Positions 12,833 to 24,173 of a DNA stretch of 64,000 nucleotides are shown one piece after another; position 1 is the stretch's first letter; each line of letters starts with the position of its first letter. The translations under genes were made by a program, and so were the position numbers. Where the stretch lies: positions 72,344,898 to 72,408,897 of the forward strand of contig NC_092521.1 of the NCBI RefSeq assembly GCF_037038585.1, in the 5' to 3' direction. Below the pieces are notes generated by a model. It was not told where the DNA came from and searched no databases. It saw only the letters and a list, made by a program, of their open reading frames with translations. The DNA is from Patagioenas fasciata. Its lineage: Eukaryota; Chordata; Aves; Columbiformes; Columbidae.

Positions 12833-13249
12833 TTAGGAAACTGCTTCAGGATTCCTGGATCCAACTCCTACCTTTTTCACTGCTATAATTTGTCTTTGGC
12901 ATGTCTTGAAGTCAGATAGCTCCTTTTTCTTGCCAAAATGTCTGATGGTGATGTGCTGTCTGTCATGAAGTGATGTCAACCTGTTGTGCAAGGGGAGAAG
13001 ACAGCCTTTACTGCAACTCAGGCATTTGTCCACTAATAAAAGAGGATTTTTCTTCATAGAGCAAATACATGATGCACAGAGAAGGCACACTGGGGACAAT
13101 GTGGAGTGGTGTGGCTTCTCCCATGGTTTTGTGGCTGACAGACACAGTGGGCATGTGTGCACCAAGCAGGCAGCAGAAAAGCTGTGGCACTGGCTGCCTG
13201 GGTGTTCAAGGGATGTGCCCCACTTAAAAGGGCTGCAAAACTGGAGCAC
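12833..13249 (-). other. Unexplained 138-codon ORF
   Basis: This is one of the longest open frames outside the CR1 copies. The predicted product is Cys-rich in its N-terminal half and Lys/Arg-rich toward the C-terminus. I recognise no domain, signal peptide or membrane segment. The region is more GC-rich than its flanks, which alone lengthens ORFs, and a 93-codon ORF overlaps it on the other strand (12984-13265). No splice or promoter signals were identified. It is most likely a chance ORF or a fragment of an old repeat. Confidence 0.2.
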
Positions 13250-14718
13250 AGCTCCATATACCTGATGCTCATGGTGTGAGGCTGGGCAGTTCTGCCTGGC
13301 TTGGCATGAACTGCATATTCTTCATTTGTAGAACAAGGATGATATTATTTTTCTATGTTGCTCTGGGGAGATTTAATACTTCTTTGGTTAAAATTTGGTT
13401 TGAAACAGGAGTTCATCTTAGGCATTTTTCTGCTGTTTCTTGTTCATTTTTTGTGTAAAGAACAAGTGGATATTGTTTATCTGAATTTAAATTAATATAA
13501 TAGTAAGTTGTCAAAACACACTGAAGGCGTTTAGAAATAGGTCCTTTCATTACAAAGCACACCCACCCACTGCAAAACTACTTTGAGAAGCTTCTGATAA
13601 GAAGTTGTGGTAGTACAACAGTGGAAGTATGATTTAAAATCTGACAGGTCTAACAAGGCTCTTTGTTCTGAAGGGAGTGATTTTTTTGATGGCTAAACTT
13701 AAAAAACATAGCACAATAACAATGTTTCTGTCAGTAGCTCTCAGTAAAAAGCAGTTCTATGCCTTTTTAGACTGAGTGGTCTGCAAATTAAGATTGAGTC
13801 TAATGCCATGCAGTTAAACCCTTTCTAGACTTTGATAAGCTAGCTCAGGTCCTTGAAACAGTATAGCCATGTTAGAATACCTCTCCCTGGGCTGTTTAGT
13901 CTTGCTGAGAAGCAGGGTTTATTAGCTTGGACAGAACATGATCACTGTTTCTAATACCTCATTTATCTACTTCAGCTTCATCTGAAATGTGCCAAATTAA
14001 CATCCAGCTATCTAAATCCATAAGAAAACTGGCCCTATCTGTAAGAGAGAATTTTAAAGGTGTGTAGTTCACTATCGAAAAATATCCCAAAATTTATGCA
14101 TATGAAATACAGGAGGTTGAAGGTAATTTAAGGTTTCGGTTTGAAAATATTGATTTATCTAATAGATCTAGTTTGGGGTAAACGAGCAGAAAATATATTA
14201 CTTGGAGATTTTTCTGTTGTTCTGGGAGCTTGCTTCCTACTACTACACAACTTGAAAGTCCTGTTGCCATTGATCCCTGCAAGGTTTTCAGAGAGTTTTT
14301 TCTTTTTTTTCACTGCATTTGTGCTGGAAACCTGGAGCTAAGCTCCAAGCTTTCCAGTGTTGGTCATTGCTTCAGGGATTTGGGGCTTTTCCATATCAGC
14401 AAAGCAAAAAAGGAGTGGAAGTCCTGGAAATAAGAGCTGTCATATCTGAATTGTGTGACTCAGACCTTGGGCTCAGCTGTGTAGAGTCATTAGGTATCTG
14501 TCCTAAGGATGAGAAGAAATGTTTACTGAATGTCACTGGGAAGTACTGCATTTCTGTAGAAATTACATGGGACTAATCTAGAAGCACTCTGAGAAACCTA
14601 TAGTCTATTAACATGTGCAGATTATTTCTTCCGTCCACCAATATCTTGTCTAGCTTCCCCGGATAAATGCTTAGCACAAGCTCAGTCTTACAGTCCAACA
14701 TCAAAAGAATTTCAGATG

Positions 14719-14765
14719 AACTACCTAACAGTCCACAATATACAAACTACCTAATAGTTCACAAT
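14719..14765 (+). repeat. Imperfect 26-bp tandem duplication
   Basis: AACTACCTAACAGTCCACAAT (14719-14739) recurs 26 bp later (14745-14765) with two differences (C to T at two places). This is a simple local duplication. Confidence 0.75.
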
Positions 14766-17323
14766 GATGTGCACAGCTCTGCCTAAACAAGTGACAAACA
14801 AATAACTGCTCTGTTTGTAGACATGAAATCTGATTCAGTATAATAATTTCAGAGGACTAGTATTAGGCAGATAATAAGGAGAAAGATTTCAATAGCATCC
14901 TACATTTATAGGTTCTCTTCTCATGATGACTTACATGATCAACAGTTGCATTTATTTATATGATTACTTTTATCTAATTATTTATAATGATTTACATTCT
15001 CTGTGTATTTTTTTTTTTTTTTTTTAGTATTCTCTGAATATCTTCTATCAGCTGTATTGCTAAGAGTTCTTAAACTGATTTGTCCTGGTGCAGTCCTGGG
15101 TTATATTGAGGTAAGAGTACAACCTGACTTTCCTTGAGGCTCAGTAATCTTTTGGAATATTTAAATGTGTTTTTCATATCCCCTTTATAGCACCTAATTT
15201 CTTAATTTTAAGTAGGACTTGCCAATAATTTCAGTTTTTGGTCCAAAGGAAATTTTGGGCTGGGAGGGAATAAATAAAATTTTATTGAAAGGAAAAAAAT
15301 CTACATTTTTAAAGTCTTTCAGATACAAAACCATAACTTAATTCAAAGTATTCAATTGTTTCAGTATCAATGAGAAGACTTTTCTTGAGGAAAAGATTCT
15401 ATCTAATGTTTTCAGCCAAGCACTAACTGTGCAAGAAGCAGTTTTTGCAAGTTAATTTATCAATAAGAATATGTGAACATATGGTCATATTATTACTTAC
15501 AGCTTTGAGTCACACTGACACTATATTAAAAAACCATCTAGCTGACTAATGCACGTTAATACTTTCTTGATTTTTTTTTTTAAGTAAATCAAAATTAAAC
15601 AATTTAAAGTTATTATTGGGCTGATAACAAAGATTCATTTTAGATAATCATAAATCTGTTCAGCCAAATCAGTAATAATAATGGTGTATTGAATGGTACA
15701 GTGTGTCAAGAGGAAAAGCGAAGAAAAAGGAATACTAAAATAGACAAATAGATGAGTAACTGTGCATTTATTTAAATAGTGGGAGCCATTCTGTGAAAAA
15801 CTGAATTTATTCACAAACTTTATTGAACATCAGAAAAGGGCTAATAAGAAAAGAAAATATTCTTGACACAGAGTTTCCAAGTGGAATCCAGATTTCCTGT
15901 TGAATAAGTCCCATTAAAATAAATTTAATCTGGTGGTTATAACTACTTGTTTTTTGCTTTGGTTAGATTCAGTGAGATAAGCAAACCTTTGGTCTCTGTG
16001 TACCGGTAGGGTTTAAGCCTCTGAAGCAAAGATATTACAACTGCATGCATAGTGATTTGTAAGAAAAATGTATTGTTTTATTGCAGCATGACAATGCTGT
16101 GGATCACCTGAGGTGATGTTGTATGAGTGGAATATTTTCTTATTGTCAGTAGAGTACTCTTGATTTGGCTTTAGGTGGAGGAAAAGCATTGCACAGAATG
16201 CAGACCCACTGCCTTGCCCTCCGTGAGACAGATACCCCATCTAACTGCCCTCTAGATACTGACAAGCATGTCCCCTTACTTTGCCATGAAGTTATTTTCT
16301 GACATTTATTTTCAAGACATCCCTTAACGTATCCAAATTACATGAGTCAGACGTGGGCTGCTCTTCAATATATTCACATACAACTGAGTGGTTAGGGAAT
16401 TCAAAAGGGATCAGATGTAATGGCAACACAGATCAGGGAACTCCGTGCACATTGCAAGTGTACTGTAGCATTTCGTGCCCCATAGATCATCTTACCTGGA
16501 TCCTACAAATGCCCTAAACAAGTAAGATGTGAGAAGGGAATTGTGCAGAACTCTGCAAGAGAGATATGTCCTGTGATAAAGTAACTGCATGTGGAAAACT
16601 TAATAGGACTTCACAGAGAGAAAATAGATAGTTGGAGAAATAGGTATGATCTTTTTTTATAGCTTCAGTCACTTTACAGGTTAACGTATGCCAGCTTGTG
16701 CCCATCACACTGTAATTTGCATCATCATAGAAAAGGTAGAATATCATGTCAAAAAACTATGTTAGTACAAGCTCTCTATTCAGTGCAGATTACCTCCTGA
16801 CAGTGGCACCATAAGATTACCATATTATGGCTTTAATTTTCTTTTTTTCCATGCATCATTTTGTAGGTTCAAGAACTGGCCAACATAATGTACTATGTGA
16901 TCAACAGAGCTTCCAAGTGACCAGTCTTGATGCAATATTGCAATAAAATCAGAGGGCCAGATGACTCTTTAAACAGATATGCTGAACATACTAACTGACT
17001 GAAAACTCTCACATTTCTTCTTGCATTTATGTAAATCCATTTTTGTTACTGCAAAATGTTAAATGTTTCTAAAAAGGTGAGGTATCACAAAGTGCATCTT
17101 CTTCATATTTCTTGTAGTCTTTAGGATTGAATTAAAAACTGGCATACTTATGAACTTTTGAGAAACTGACAGATATTGTAATTCTCTTTCTATTTGTGTT
17201 ATCATTTGGGTAATTCAGATGATCTCTCATATCTTCTTAAGAAAAAGATGCACAGAGTGTGGAAGATGGAACATAAAGCCTATAGTCACCTCATCCCCAG
17301 AAATACCAGAGGTAGTTTCCAGG

Positions 17324-17340
17324 ATAATAATAATAATAAT
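17324..17340 (+). repeat. (ATA)n microsatellite
   Basis: A short, perfect AT-rich trinucleotide array of a little under six units. Confidence 0.85.
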
Positions 17341-18112
17341 CTTTTCATTAATTAAAGTAGATCTTTAAGCTCACAGAATTCAAAAACGTTCAGCTGAAGG
17401 GAAACTTATAAAGTTGGCTTGATAATAGATGCCCGAGTCCTTGAGCTGCCTCCCTGCATAACACAGTACACAGACAGTATGCAAAGAGCTCTTAAAATGA
17501 AGTGCAGGCAGAACTACTGTGGCTGCTGTGCAGATGAATGCCTTGTCTTTATGAAGAGAAATGTAATTATTTATTTTGGGTTCCTGGCAGACAAACCACA
17601 GAATGTTACTGCACCATTTCTGGCAAGAGCCCTTGATGATGCATGCAAACGAGGTCTGTTTTAATTAGCTGCTGGCCAAGAGGAGGCAGGAGAATTTAAT
17701 CTTAAGACTTACGTCCTCTTGAACATATGGTGCTAAATGAGCATCTTTCACAGCCCAGCTAATAATGAGAATTAATCTGAATTGGGCTAGCAGTAATCTG
17801 CAACAGACCAAATAGGAAAATCATATTTCTCATTTTCAATGAAGAGTTAATTGCATTTTTAAAAATTAAAGTACGTTATTGACACAGAAATTAATTTGAA
17901 GTGGTAGATATGAACCAATGGAATGTCAAGTCCACACTGTGTCTTAAAAACAAAAAAGAGCTAGGAGAGTTCAACCAGTAGAAGGTCTTGCTATAATAAA
18001 CATTGCCGTAAGACTTTTGTTTGTATAATGCTTCACATTTGCTCACCCATATCAGGACCACTGCAGCGTAATAAAAAATCTGTTTCTAATACATTCTGGA
18101 AGCCCTCACGAC

Positions 18113-18156
18113 ATTTGCATCTTGCATATAGCCTCCCATTGAGACTCAAATGCAAA
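18113..18156. promoter_or_regulatory. Octamer (POU-type) motif cluster, speculative
   Basis: ATTTGCAT (18113-18120) is a perfect octamer. TGCATATA follows at 18123-18130, and ATGCAAA (18150-18156), the reverse complement of the octamer core, lies 30 bp further on. POU-domain factors are known to bind ATTTGCAT. Three related sites in 44 bp suggest, but do not show, an enhancer. In AT-rich DNA such motifs also arise by chance. Confidence 0.25.
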
Positions 18157-18239
18157 GGCCAAATGGAATGAAATCAGCTAACATCATACTTCTTAGATGA
18201 ATACTTAAAAACCTGGACACACATACAGAAAGGAATAAT

Positions 18240-18278
18240 GAAGGAAAGGAGGAAAAGAAAGAGAGAGGAAAGGAAGAA
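18240..18278 (+). repeat. 39-nt pure purine tract
   Basis: An uninterrupted A/G run mixing GGAAA and GAGA units. No function is evident. Confidence 0.8.
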
Positions 18279-19805
18279 TTAATTGGTGTACACACTAAAG
18301 CCAAGTAAATTCCACACCCTTGAAGCTGCTTCAAAAAATTAGGAGTGCCTGACACCTAAATTGCATGGGCACAATATTCTACCCAAGTGTTATTTATATG
18401 CACAGATAGATGTCAAAACATTGTTCAAAGAGAAGATCTGGAATATAGTAAAAAATTATACTCTAAAGGACTGGAAAATTAGGTAAAGACATCTTGACAT
18501 TCAATCAAGTATTTTGTAGACAGCCAGGGTACAATACTAAGTATCTGTATAGAGCAAATGCCTGCTTATTGTGTTGCAGTTGCAGATCAGGTATGATGTT
18601 GCTAAGTGCTGAGAGCCCTGCTCTTAAAATATTTTATCTTTGTGGTTTGGAGGAATGGAAGTATTTCTGCTATTACATGATTGCCAGAACATCATAGAAC
18701 CAATAAAGACATAGGTGGGCAAACTTCTCCCTCCAGCTCTGCTCCACAGACTTCCTCTCTTTTGCTAAGATCTCTGTAGCTTCCTCCTTCATGCAAACCT
18801 GGTCATTTTGAGATACCAAATGATCCACATATTAAAGCAGGGCATTATTTGGGACTGGTTTATCATTTTATGAGGAAAGCATGAAGACTTTTAAAGGGGT
18901 AGAGGAAATTCCTCCATGTGACATTCGTACACATCTTTGGTTGGCTTTTCTTTCCTGTTGGATGGACCTGTAACACGTTACAGAGTGAAGAAGATAGAGG
19001 AGAGTATTTTACACATTTAGGCTATCTGCTTGAAATGTTTGGAATCTCTTGTTATATTTTACTTTGCAATTACCTAGTATCTTGTAGTTTATCTCTTTTT
19101 TTATTGTCAGCTGGCTGCATTGGATTTGTGCAGGTGAACTGTGTGTGAACTGTACTGTGAACAGTAAAAAAGAACCCTCTAGGCAATTGCACGTATTTTA
19201 AAACAAGCAAACAAAGCATACATTAAGCAAAGCACAAAAAGTGCTGTTGCAATCCAGTTATATCCAGGGATCAGAAGAATCTAGGCAGCCAGTCCTGAAT
19301 GTGAGAATTTGAGCTGCTAATATGTGTTTTTCAGAAACAACTGAACATGCAGAAGTACAGCACTCAGCTGGAGTTTAATAAAAAGACATACTGTAACCTA
19401 GGTGGTAAGGAATATGTCAGATGTTCTTAGGTCAACATGCAAGTGATGGAAAACTTCCAGACAGGGAATTTTGTGACCTGAAATCGTTGAAAATAGGGTT
19501 TCCATCTGAGCCTTATGAAAGGGATGAGGCAATCCAAGGCATATTGAAAGTCAATAGTGTCTCCATAAAGAATGCATTAAGATGTTTTATATATGAAAAT
19601 GAGGGACACCTTGTTTTGGAGACCAAAGCACCAAGAGCACAATTTAAAGGCAAAGACTGCAACACGCTGCTTTTCTCTTTTCCCATTTAACATCAGTTCT
19701 TCAATTAAGAAGCACTTATAAAGTTTACTTCCACTACCCTGCTGCACAGAAATCAGTTAATGAGAAAATCAGAAAACCACTTGGAATTAATGGCGGTGTG
19801 TTTTA

Positions 19806-19829
19806 TCTGATATTGTTCTGATATTGTTC
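19806..19829 (+). repeat. 11-bp tandem duplication
   Basis: TCTGATATTGT occurs twice in direct succession (19806-19816, 19817-19827), followed by a partial third copy (TC). Confidence 0.85.
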
Positions 19830-22355
19830 AGGTGCACAGAATAAGGTGAAAAGATAATTGTGTTGTCGGAGTTCTGTTTTCCTCAATATGAACTTAATCA
19901 ATGTTTTTTGTATCAAGCTTGGATTTCATTTTTTTTATTTCAAAGATGTTAGAATACATAAAAATATTTTTCATTGAAACTTTTTTGCCTCATAACCATG
20001 TCAAGGTGTTAATTTATTTAAGAAGCTTTTATATATATGTGATTTCTTTGAGATGTTTTTGTCTCTTGTGGGTGGAGGTAAGGAAACATTTAGGAAAACA
20101 GTTCCTGAGAGAAAGAGCTGGTTGGAAAGTTTCAATAAGATCAAATGTTCTCTAATAATAAAAAATCATAATATAAAAACACAACACATTCCTTGAAGCT
20201 AAGGTGTTCTCTACATCGGCCTATGAAATGTTTACACTTGCAAGGCGAAAAAAAACTTCACCATCAAAATAAACTTTATCATCAAAGTTACCAGGAAGTG
20301 CTGTCAGATGGTTCCAGTGTGCTAAATGTGATCACATGTTTTTAGGTACCATGTATTTGAATATGGAATATAACTGTTAGTTTGAGTAGAAGTTGGTTGT
20401 TCAGACTGGTTCTGTTTCGAAATGGTATTACCTTCCTCTTTCTCAACCTTCTATGTTAAATCTTCATGTTCTTTCTAGAAAATATTGAAACATCAGTGTT
20501 GCCCCATTGCTTATGTAATAAATGCTATAATTTATAAACTAAAATACAATTAGAATGTCACAATAAAAATTAGTATTTTAAAAATTAAATTTAAACATTT
20601 TAATTCTTAGAGCAGCAATCTTTTTGTACTGCAGACATCTCAATTTACAACATGTGCAGTTGCATTAAATTTTATTTTTGTGTAAGCACATTAATTAGAA
20701 ATGCATTTCTCTTTTGGTATTCCTGATATCAAGAACTTCATTTTTTGAAATTATTCTTAGGCACATATTTCTTAGTTGAAATGAAACACAGCCTATCTAC
20801 GATAGATCCATTAAAATACTGAGCAGAAATTTCAGCAGAACTTGTTTGTTCAGGTCTAGCCTCCTCTACACTGTTAATTAGACAGCTGAGATAGCTCCCT
20901 GCAAGTTTAATCTGAATAACTTGCTACTGGTGGACATTATGAAAGGATAGGAAAAGACAGATGCACTCATTAGGAAGTTAGACATTACACGGTGACATCG
21001 CCACAAACTTATGTCTCGCCTTGCTGAACTTGCAACGTTCTTCAGGACTATCTCATTGATATGTCAATTAGATGTTTTCATGTCCAAATACACCATGCTA
21101 CAGGTAGTCCATGATATTTTGAGCACTAAGCTATAGCTAAAACTCTCACATCCTGTACAAATTGACACTGAAGTTGTCACTGTCTGGGTTAACAATGACA
21201 GTGGGTATTTAGCTAAAAGAATTTTTCTTTCTTACCATCTGTCATCATGTTATTTGCTTTCACTGGCACATAAAAACTGATTAGTCCACATCAGCAAGTG
21301 CTGTTTTGAAGAACAAATTAAAATACACCGAAAGTTATGCAGTTCTTTAATTGTCTCCCTAGAATATATCCAAATTAAAATATGTTTGCCATGGTAAAAG
21401 TGCTATAAGAATCCTCCAAGAGACATCCAGCACAGCTCTTGTGCTATTTGGACAAGGTCACAGGACCTGGTCCCATTGGGACAAGATGACATCGATAGAG
21501 AAGCAATATAGGTTGTGTATTGCAAAGAAAGACTGACTTGATATTCTAAACAAGATCTAGAGCTGAACATTTTGTTATGTCTTTAGCCTGGTGGCATACT
21601 TACCAGCAGGCTGTTTTCTGAGAGTGTTTGTGTATAGGTCTGCAGCATGACAGTCTGATGGTCCTTTCCTTGGAAGTGGCAGTTCACTTGTGCTGCTAGC
21701 CCAGCAACACTGCCAATAATCTCTTTGGTAAGATTGGTACCACAATCTGGATGAGTACAGATATTTGACCCTAGTGAGCCTGGATTTTTATTGCATGAGA
21801 TTGTCTTACTGATTATTCTTGCTACTCAACAAGATTCTATGTTGTGCATCAGTCATTTCCTTGAATCCATGTGTTTGACCCTGGCTTTGTGTTCTGATTC
21901 TCACTTCTGCCTCCCTCCTCCCTCAGATAATTAACTTTACCTCCTCCTGATCTTAGATCCTTTTGCATGATGCAGGATTCTTGACCATCAGTCCAACTCC
22001 AATTTCATTGTTACTTTGACTTTGCAGCTAGTACAATCCTCAGCTTCTTTGCTTTCATCATGAACTGAGTCCGATTCTAACCTGATGTCGTCACCCTTCA
22101 CATTTATCCCTTTGAATTTACCTTTTATGGTCACATAATACGGATACATCTCTGAAAAACTGATCTGCTGACTTCAGAGAGCTCTATAATGTGTTAATCC
22201 TTCCAAGATTTGAAAATTGCAACAAGGTTTCAGGAAAATCCTGGAAACAATTTAAGTTTTCATATAAGAAATATCTTTTGTTTTCCTTGTAAATGAATTT
22301 AGAATTACATAGCTATAAGAAGTAAAGGTGAGGGCATCCAAAGAACACCAGTTAT

Positions 22356-22360
22356 ACACA
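22356..22360 (+). repeat. Left target-site duplication of LTR 1 (ACACA)
   Basis: ACACA directly precedes the TGTCCTGG start of the LTR and recurs directly after its ...AACA end at 23052-23056. Five bases is the duplication length usual for ERVL-like elements. The sequence is of low complexity, so a chance match is somewhat easier than usual. Confidence 0.75.
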
Positions 22361-23051
22361 TGTCCTGGTTTTGTTAAAAACAAGACCAGTTTCTCTTTTA
22401 GTGAATTTTCTTTTCAGCTAAGTTCTTCTTAGTAACTGCAGTTTTCTGAAGTTAGATACATGTTTTGGTAGATAAAACAATGATATGCAAGGTCACTGGT
22501 AAGAATGCATGTCCCGTAAGCAAGGAGGAGTGAACTGAACAGGTGACTAAAACTGACCAACTAAGTATTCCACCCCATCCACGACATACAGCACATAAAA
22601 GTGGGCAGTCACAAGGGTCTCATCCTTCTTTGACTGTGGCCAACATCTGGGAAGGACCCTGCCTGCCGTTCCTGCAAATCTGAAGCCTAGTGACAGACCC
22701 TCCATCCTTGAATCCAGTTCCAGTTTGCGGCAGAGTCCAACACAGGACTTCTGGGTGCCTGCTCTGCAGCTGCTGGAGCAGTGCTGAGCCGATGCTGAGA
22801 TGTGCCGAGAATTTCAAGATTGGTTTTGTATATTTTATATTATCTTTTCCTATTTTATTAGTAGCATTAGTGAAACATTTTCAATTCTTTCCAACTTGCA
22901 AGTCCTCTCTCTTTTTGCCTGTCTTTGCCATCCTATTGCCTTTCCTTAGGGGGCTGGTGGGGTGGGGGAAGGGGCTGAGGGGAGGGAAAGAGAAGGGAGT
23001 TAACAAAGCATCTGCCACGGTTTATTGTTGCCCTGCAATCAAACCATAACA
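22361..23051 (+). mobile_element. Solo LTR 1, ERVL-like endogenous retrovirus
   Basis: This 691-bp element begins TGTCCTGGTTTTG and ends CCATAACA (TG...CA), and is flanked by ACACA on both sides. It aligns with the element at 53677-54296 read on the minus strand at the start, in the centre (GGACCCTGCC, CAGGACTTCTGGGT, ATTAGTAGCATT) and at the end (TTTATTGT..CCCTGCA). A TATA-like CATAAAAG lies at 22594-22601. Near the 3' end it has a G-rich stretch (about 22950-23000) that the second copy lacks. There is no gag, pol or env sequence on either side, so it is a solo LTR left by recombination between the two LTRs of a provirus. The TGTCCTGGTTT start is typical of avian ERVL-type LTRs; no subfamily name is assigned. 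Confidence 0.85.
22594..22601 (+). promoter_or_regulatory. TATA-like box of LTR 1
   Basis: CATAAAAG lies 233 bp into the LTR, at the position corresponding to a better TATAAAAG in the second LTR. This is the likely former U3 promoter; the first T of TATA is changed to C. Confidence 0.5.
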
Positions 23052-23056
23052 ACACA
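23052..23056 (+). repeat. Right target-site duplication of LTR 1 (ACACA)
   Basis: Identical to 22356-22360 on the other side of the LTR. The matching pair sets the LTR boundaries. Confidence 0.75.
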
Positions 23057-24142
23057 CTAAAAAATTTCAAGTGTCTTCTCTACTATTACTGTCAAAATTA
23101 TTGAGCAATGTTATGCCAGTTTGGAGGCTTAATAAATTTTTCCAAGTTCATCATAAAACTGGAAGAAAAGTTCGTGTTGTTTCATTTGTTTGTTTTCTTC
23201 CTTAGTTCCAATGATAATCACCTTCTGGATACTTCTAAATCATCTCTACTCAAGGTTGACCTTTAAAATGAAAAGCCACATGCCACAAGCACAGCATCCT
23301 GGAGGTGACTTTCTGAATCATCTGGCCTCATTACCTTCTATTGCAAGCTAACAGAAAACATTTTGGTATGAAAGTGCAAGAACAATGGCAAAACATCTTG
23401 GTCCTTGTGATTACTGAGAATTTAGTTTCTCTCTGTTTTGGAAGGAAAAAGGGAGCACTAAGCACACCTAAGCAATCTCAGATACATCAGACCTAATGAT
23501 TTTTCTCAAGAACCACTTTTTGAATGGTGACTTGAATTATGTGTTGAACATATGAGTACCATTTTCACACAAAGGAGAAGGTGGCAGGCAGTCACCTTTC
23601 CTTACATAGAAACAAGTAACTTTAGTTTTAGATTCAGTGAATCTTTTTGTATGTGTTCGGTAGAGTCCAGGAAAATATGCTTTACCAACTACTAGCATTT
23701 TATCTTTTAAAGAAAGGCAATAAATACACTAGTTTCTGAAGAAATAAAACATTTTCCTCTTAATCATCTAAAAATAACAACTCGAATTGAAGACATGAAG
23801 GCACTTGACTCAGACCTTTTCTCTTCCTGATGATTTTTGGTTTTTACGGGTTACTTAATCTGTTACAACCTGAAAAATCAATATCTTCATATTTTACCTT
23901 AGCTACCCAGTGCTTACCTCTATATATCTCCCTGTCAGATAGAAGGCTGAGAAGGTGATAAAGAATCTTGAACTCGGATTAGTACACTGCACAATGTAGA
24001 TATGTTATAAAAAAAATGACACAGCAGGTCCATCAGTCTCCTACTGAGAAGTGAACTGCATGTAATTTTGAATTCAGCAAGATATCGAGCTGACCAGTGT
24101 GGTGGGAGAACCTAGCCCATCTTCACATTTTGTACTGGAATT

Positions 24143-24173
24143 AAAAAAAAACAAAAACAAACAAACAAAAAAA
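24143..24173 (+). repeat. A-rich (AAAC)n low-complexity tract
   Basis: A run of A followed by irregular AAAC/AAAAAC units. Confidence 0.8.

Larger units (their letters stand above)
13266..22355. other. AT-rich unique stretch without genes
   Basis: There is no recognisable coding exon, RNA gene or interspersed repeat. The stretch holds a T run (15008-15025), an imperfect 26-bp duplication (14719-14765), an AAT microsatellite, a purine tract, an 11-bp tandem duplication and a group of octamer-like motifs, all listed separately. Parts of 17420-17760 and 18000-18180 have the even composition of conserved non-coding DNA, but this is an impression only. Confidence 0.6.

Noticed and set aside
16867..16880. 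tRNA B-box-like GGTTCAAGAAC
   Set aside because: No A box, acceptor stem or cloverleaf can be formed around it.
17419..17664. 81-codon ORF with several Cys
   Set aside because: No recognised motif, splice signals or composition shift; it is likely chance.
22690..23049. 119-codon ORF
   Set aside because: It lies wholly in solo LTR 1, and the hydrophobic stretch is an accident of T-rich LTR sequence.
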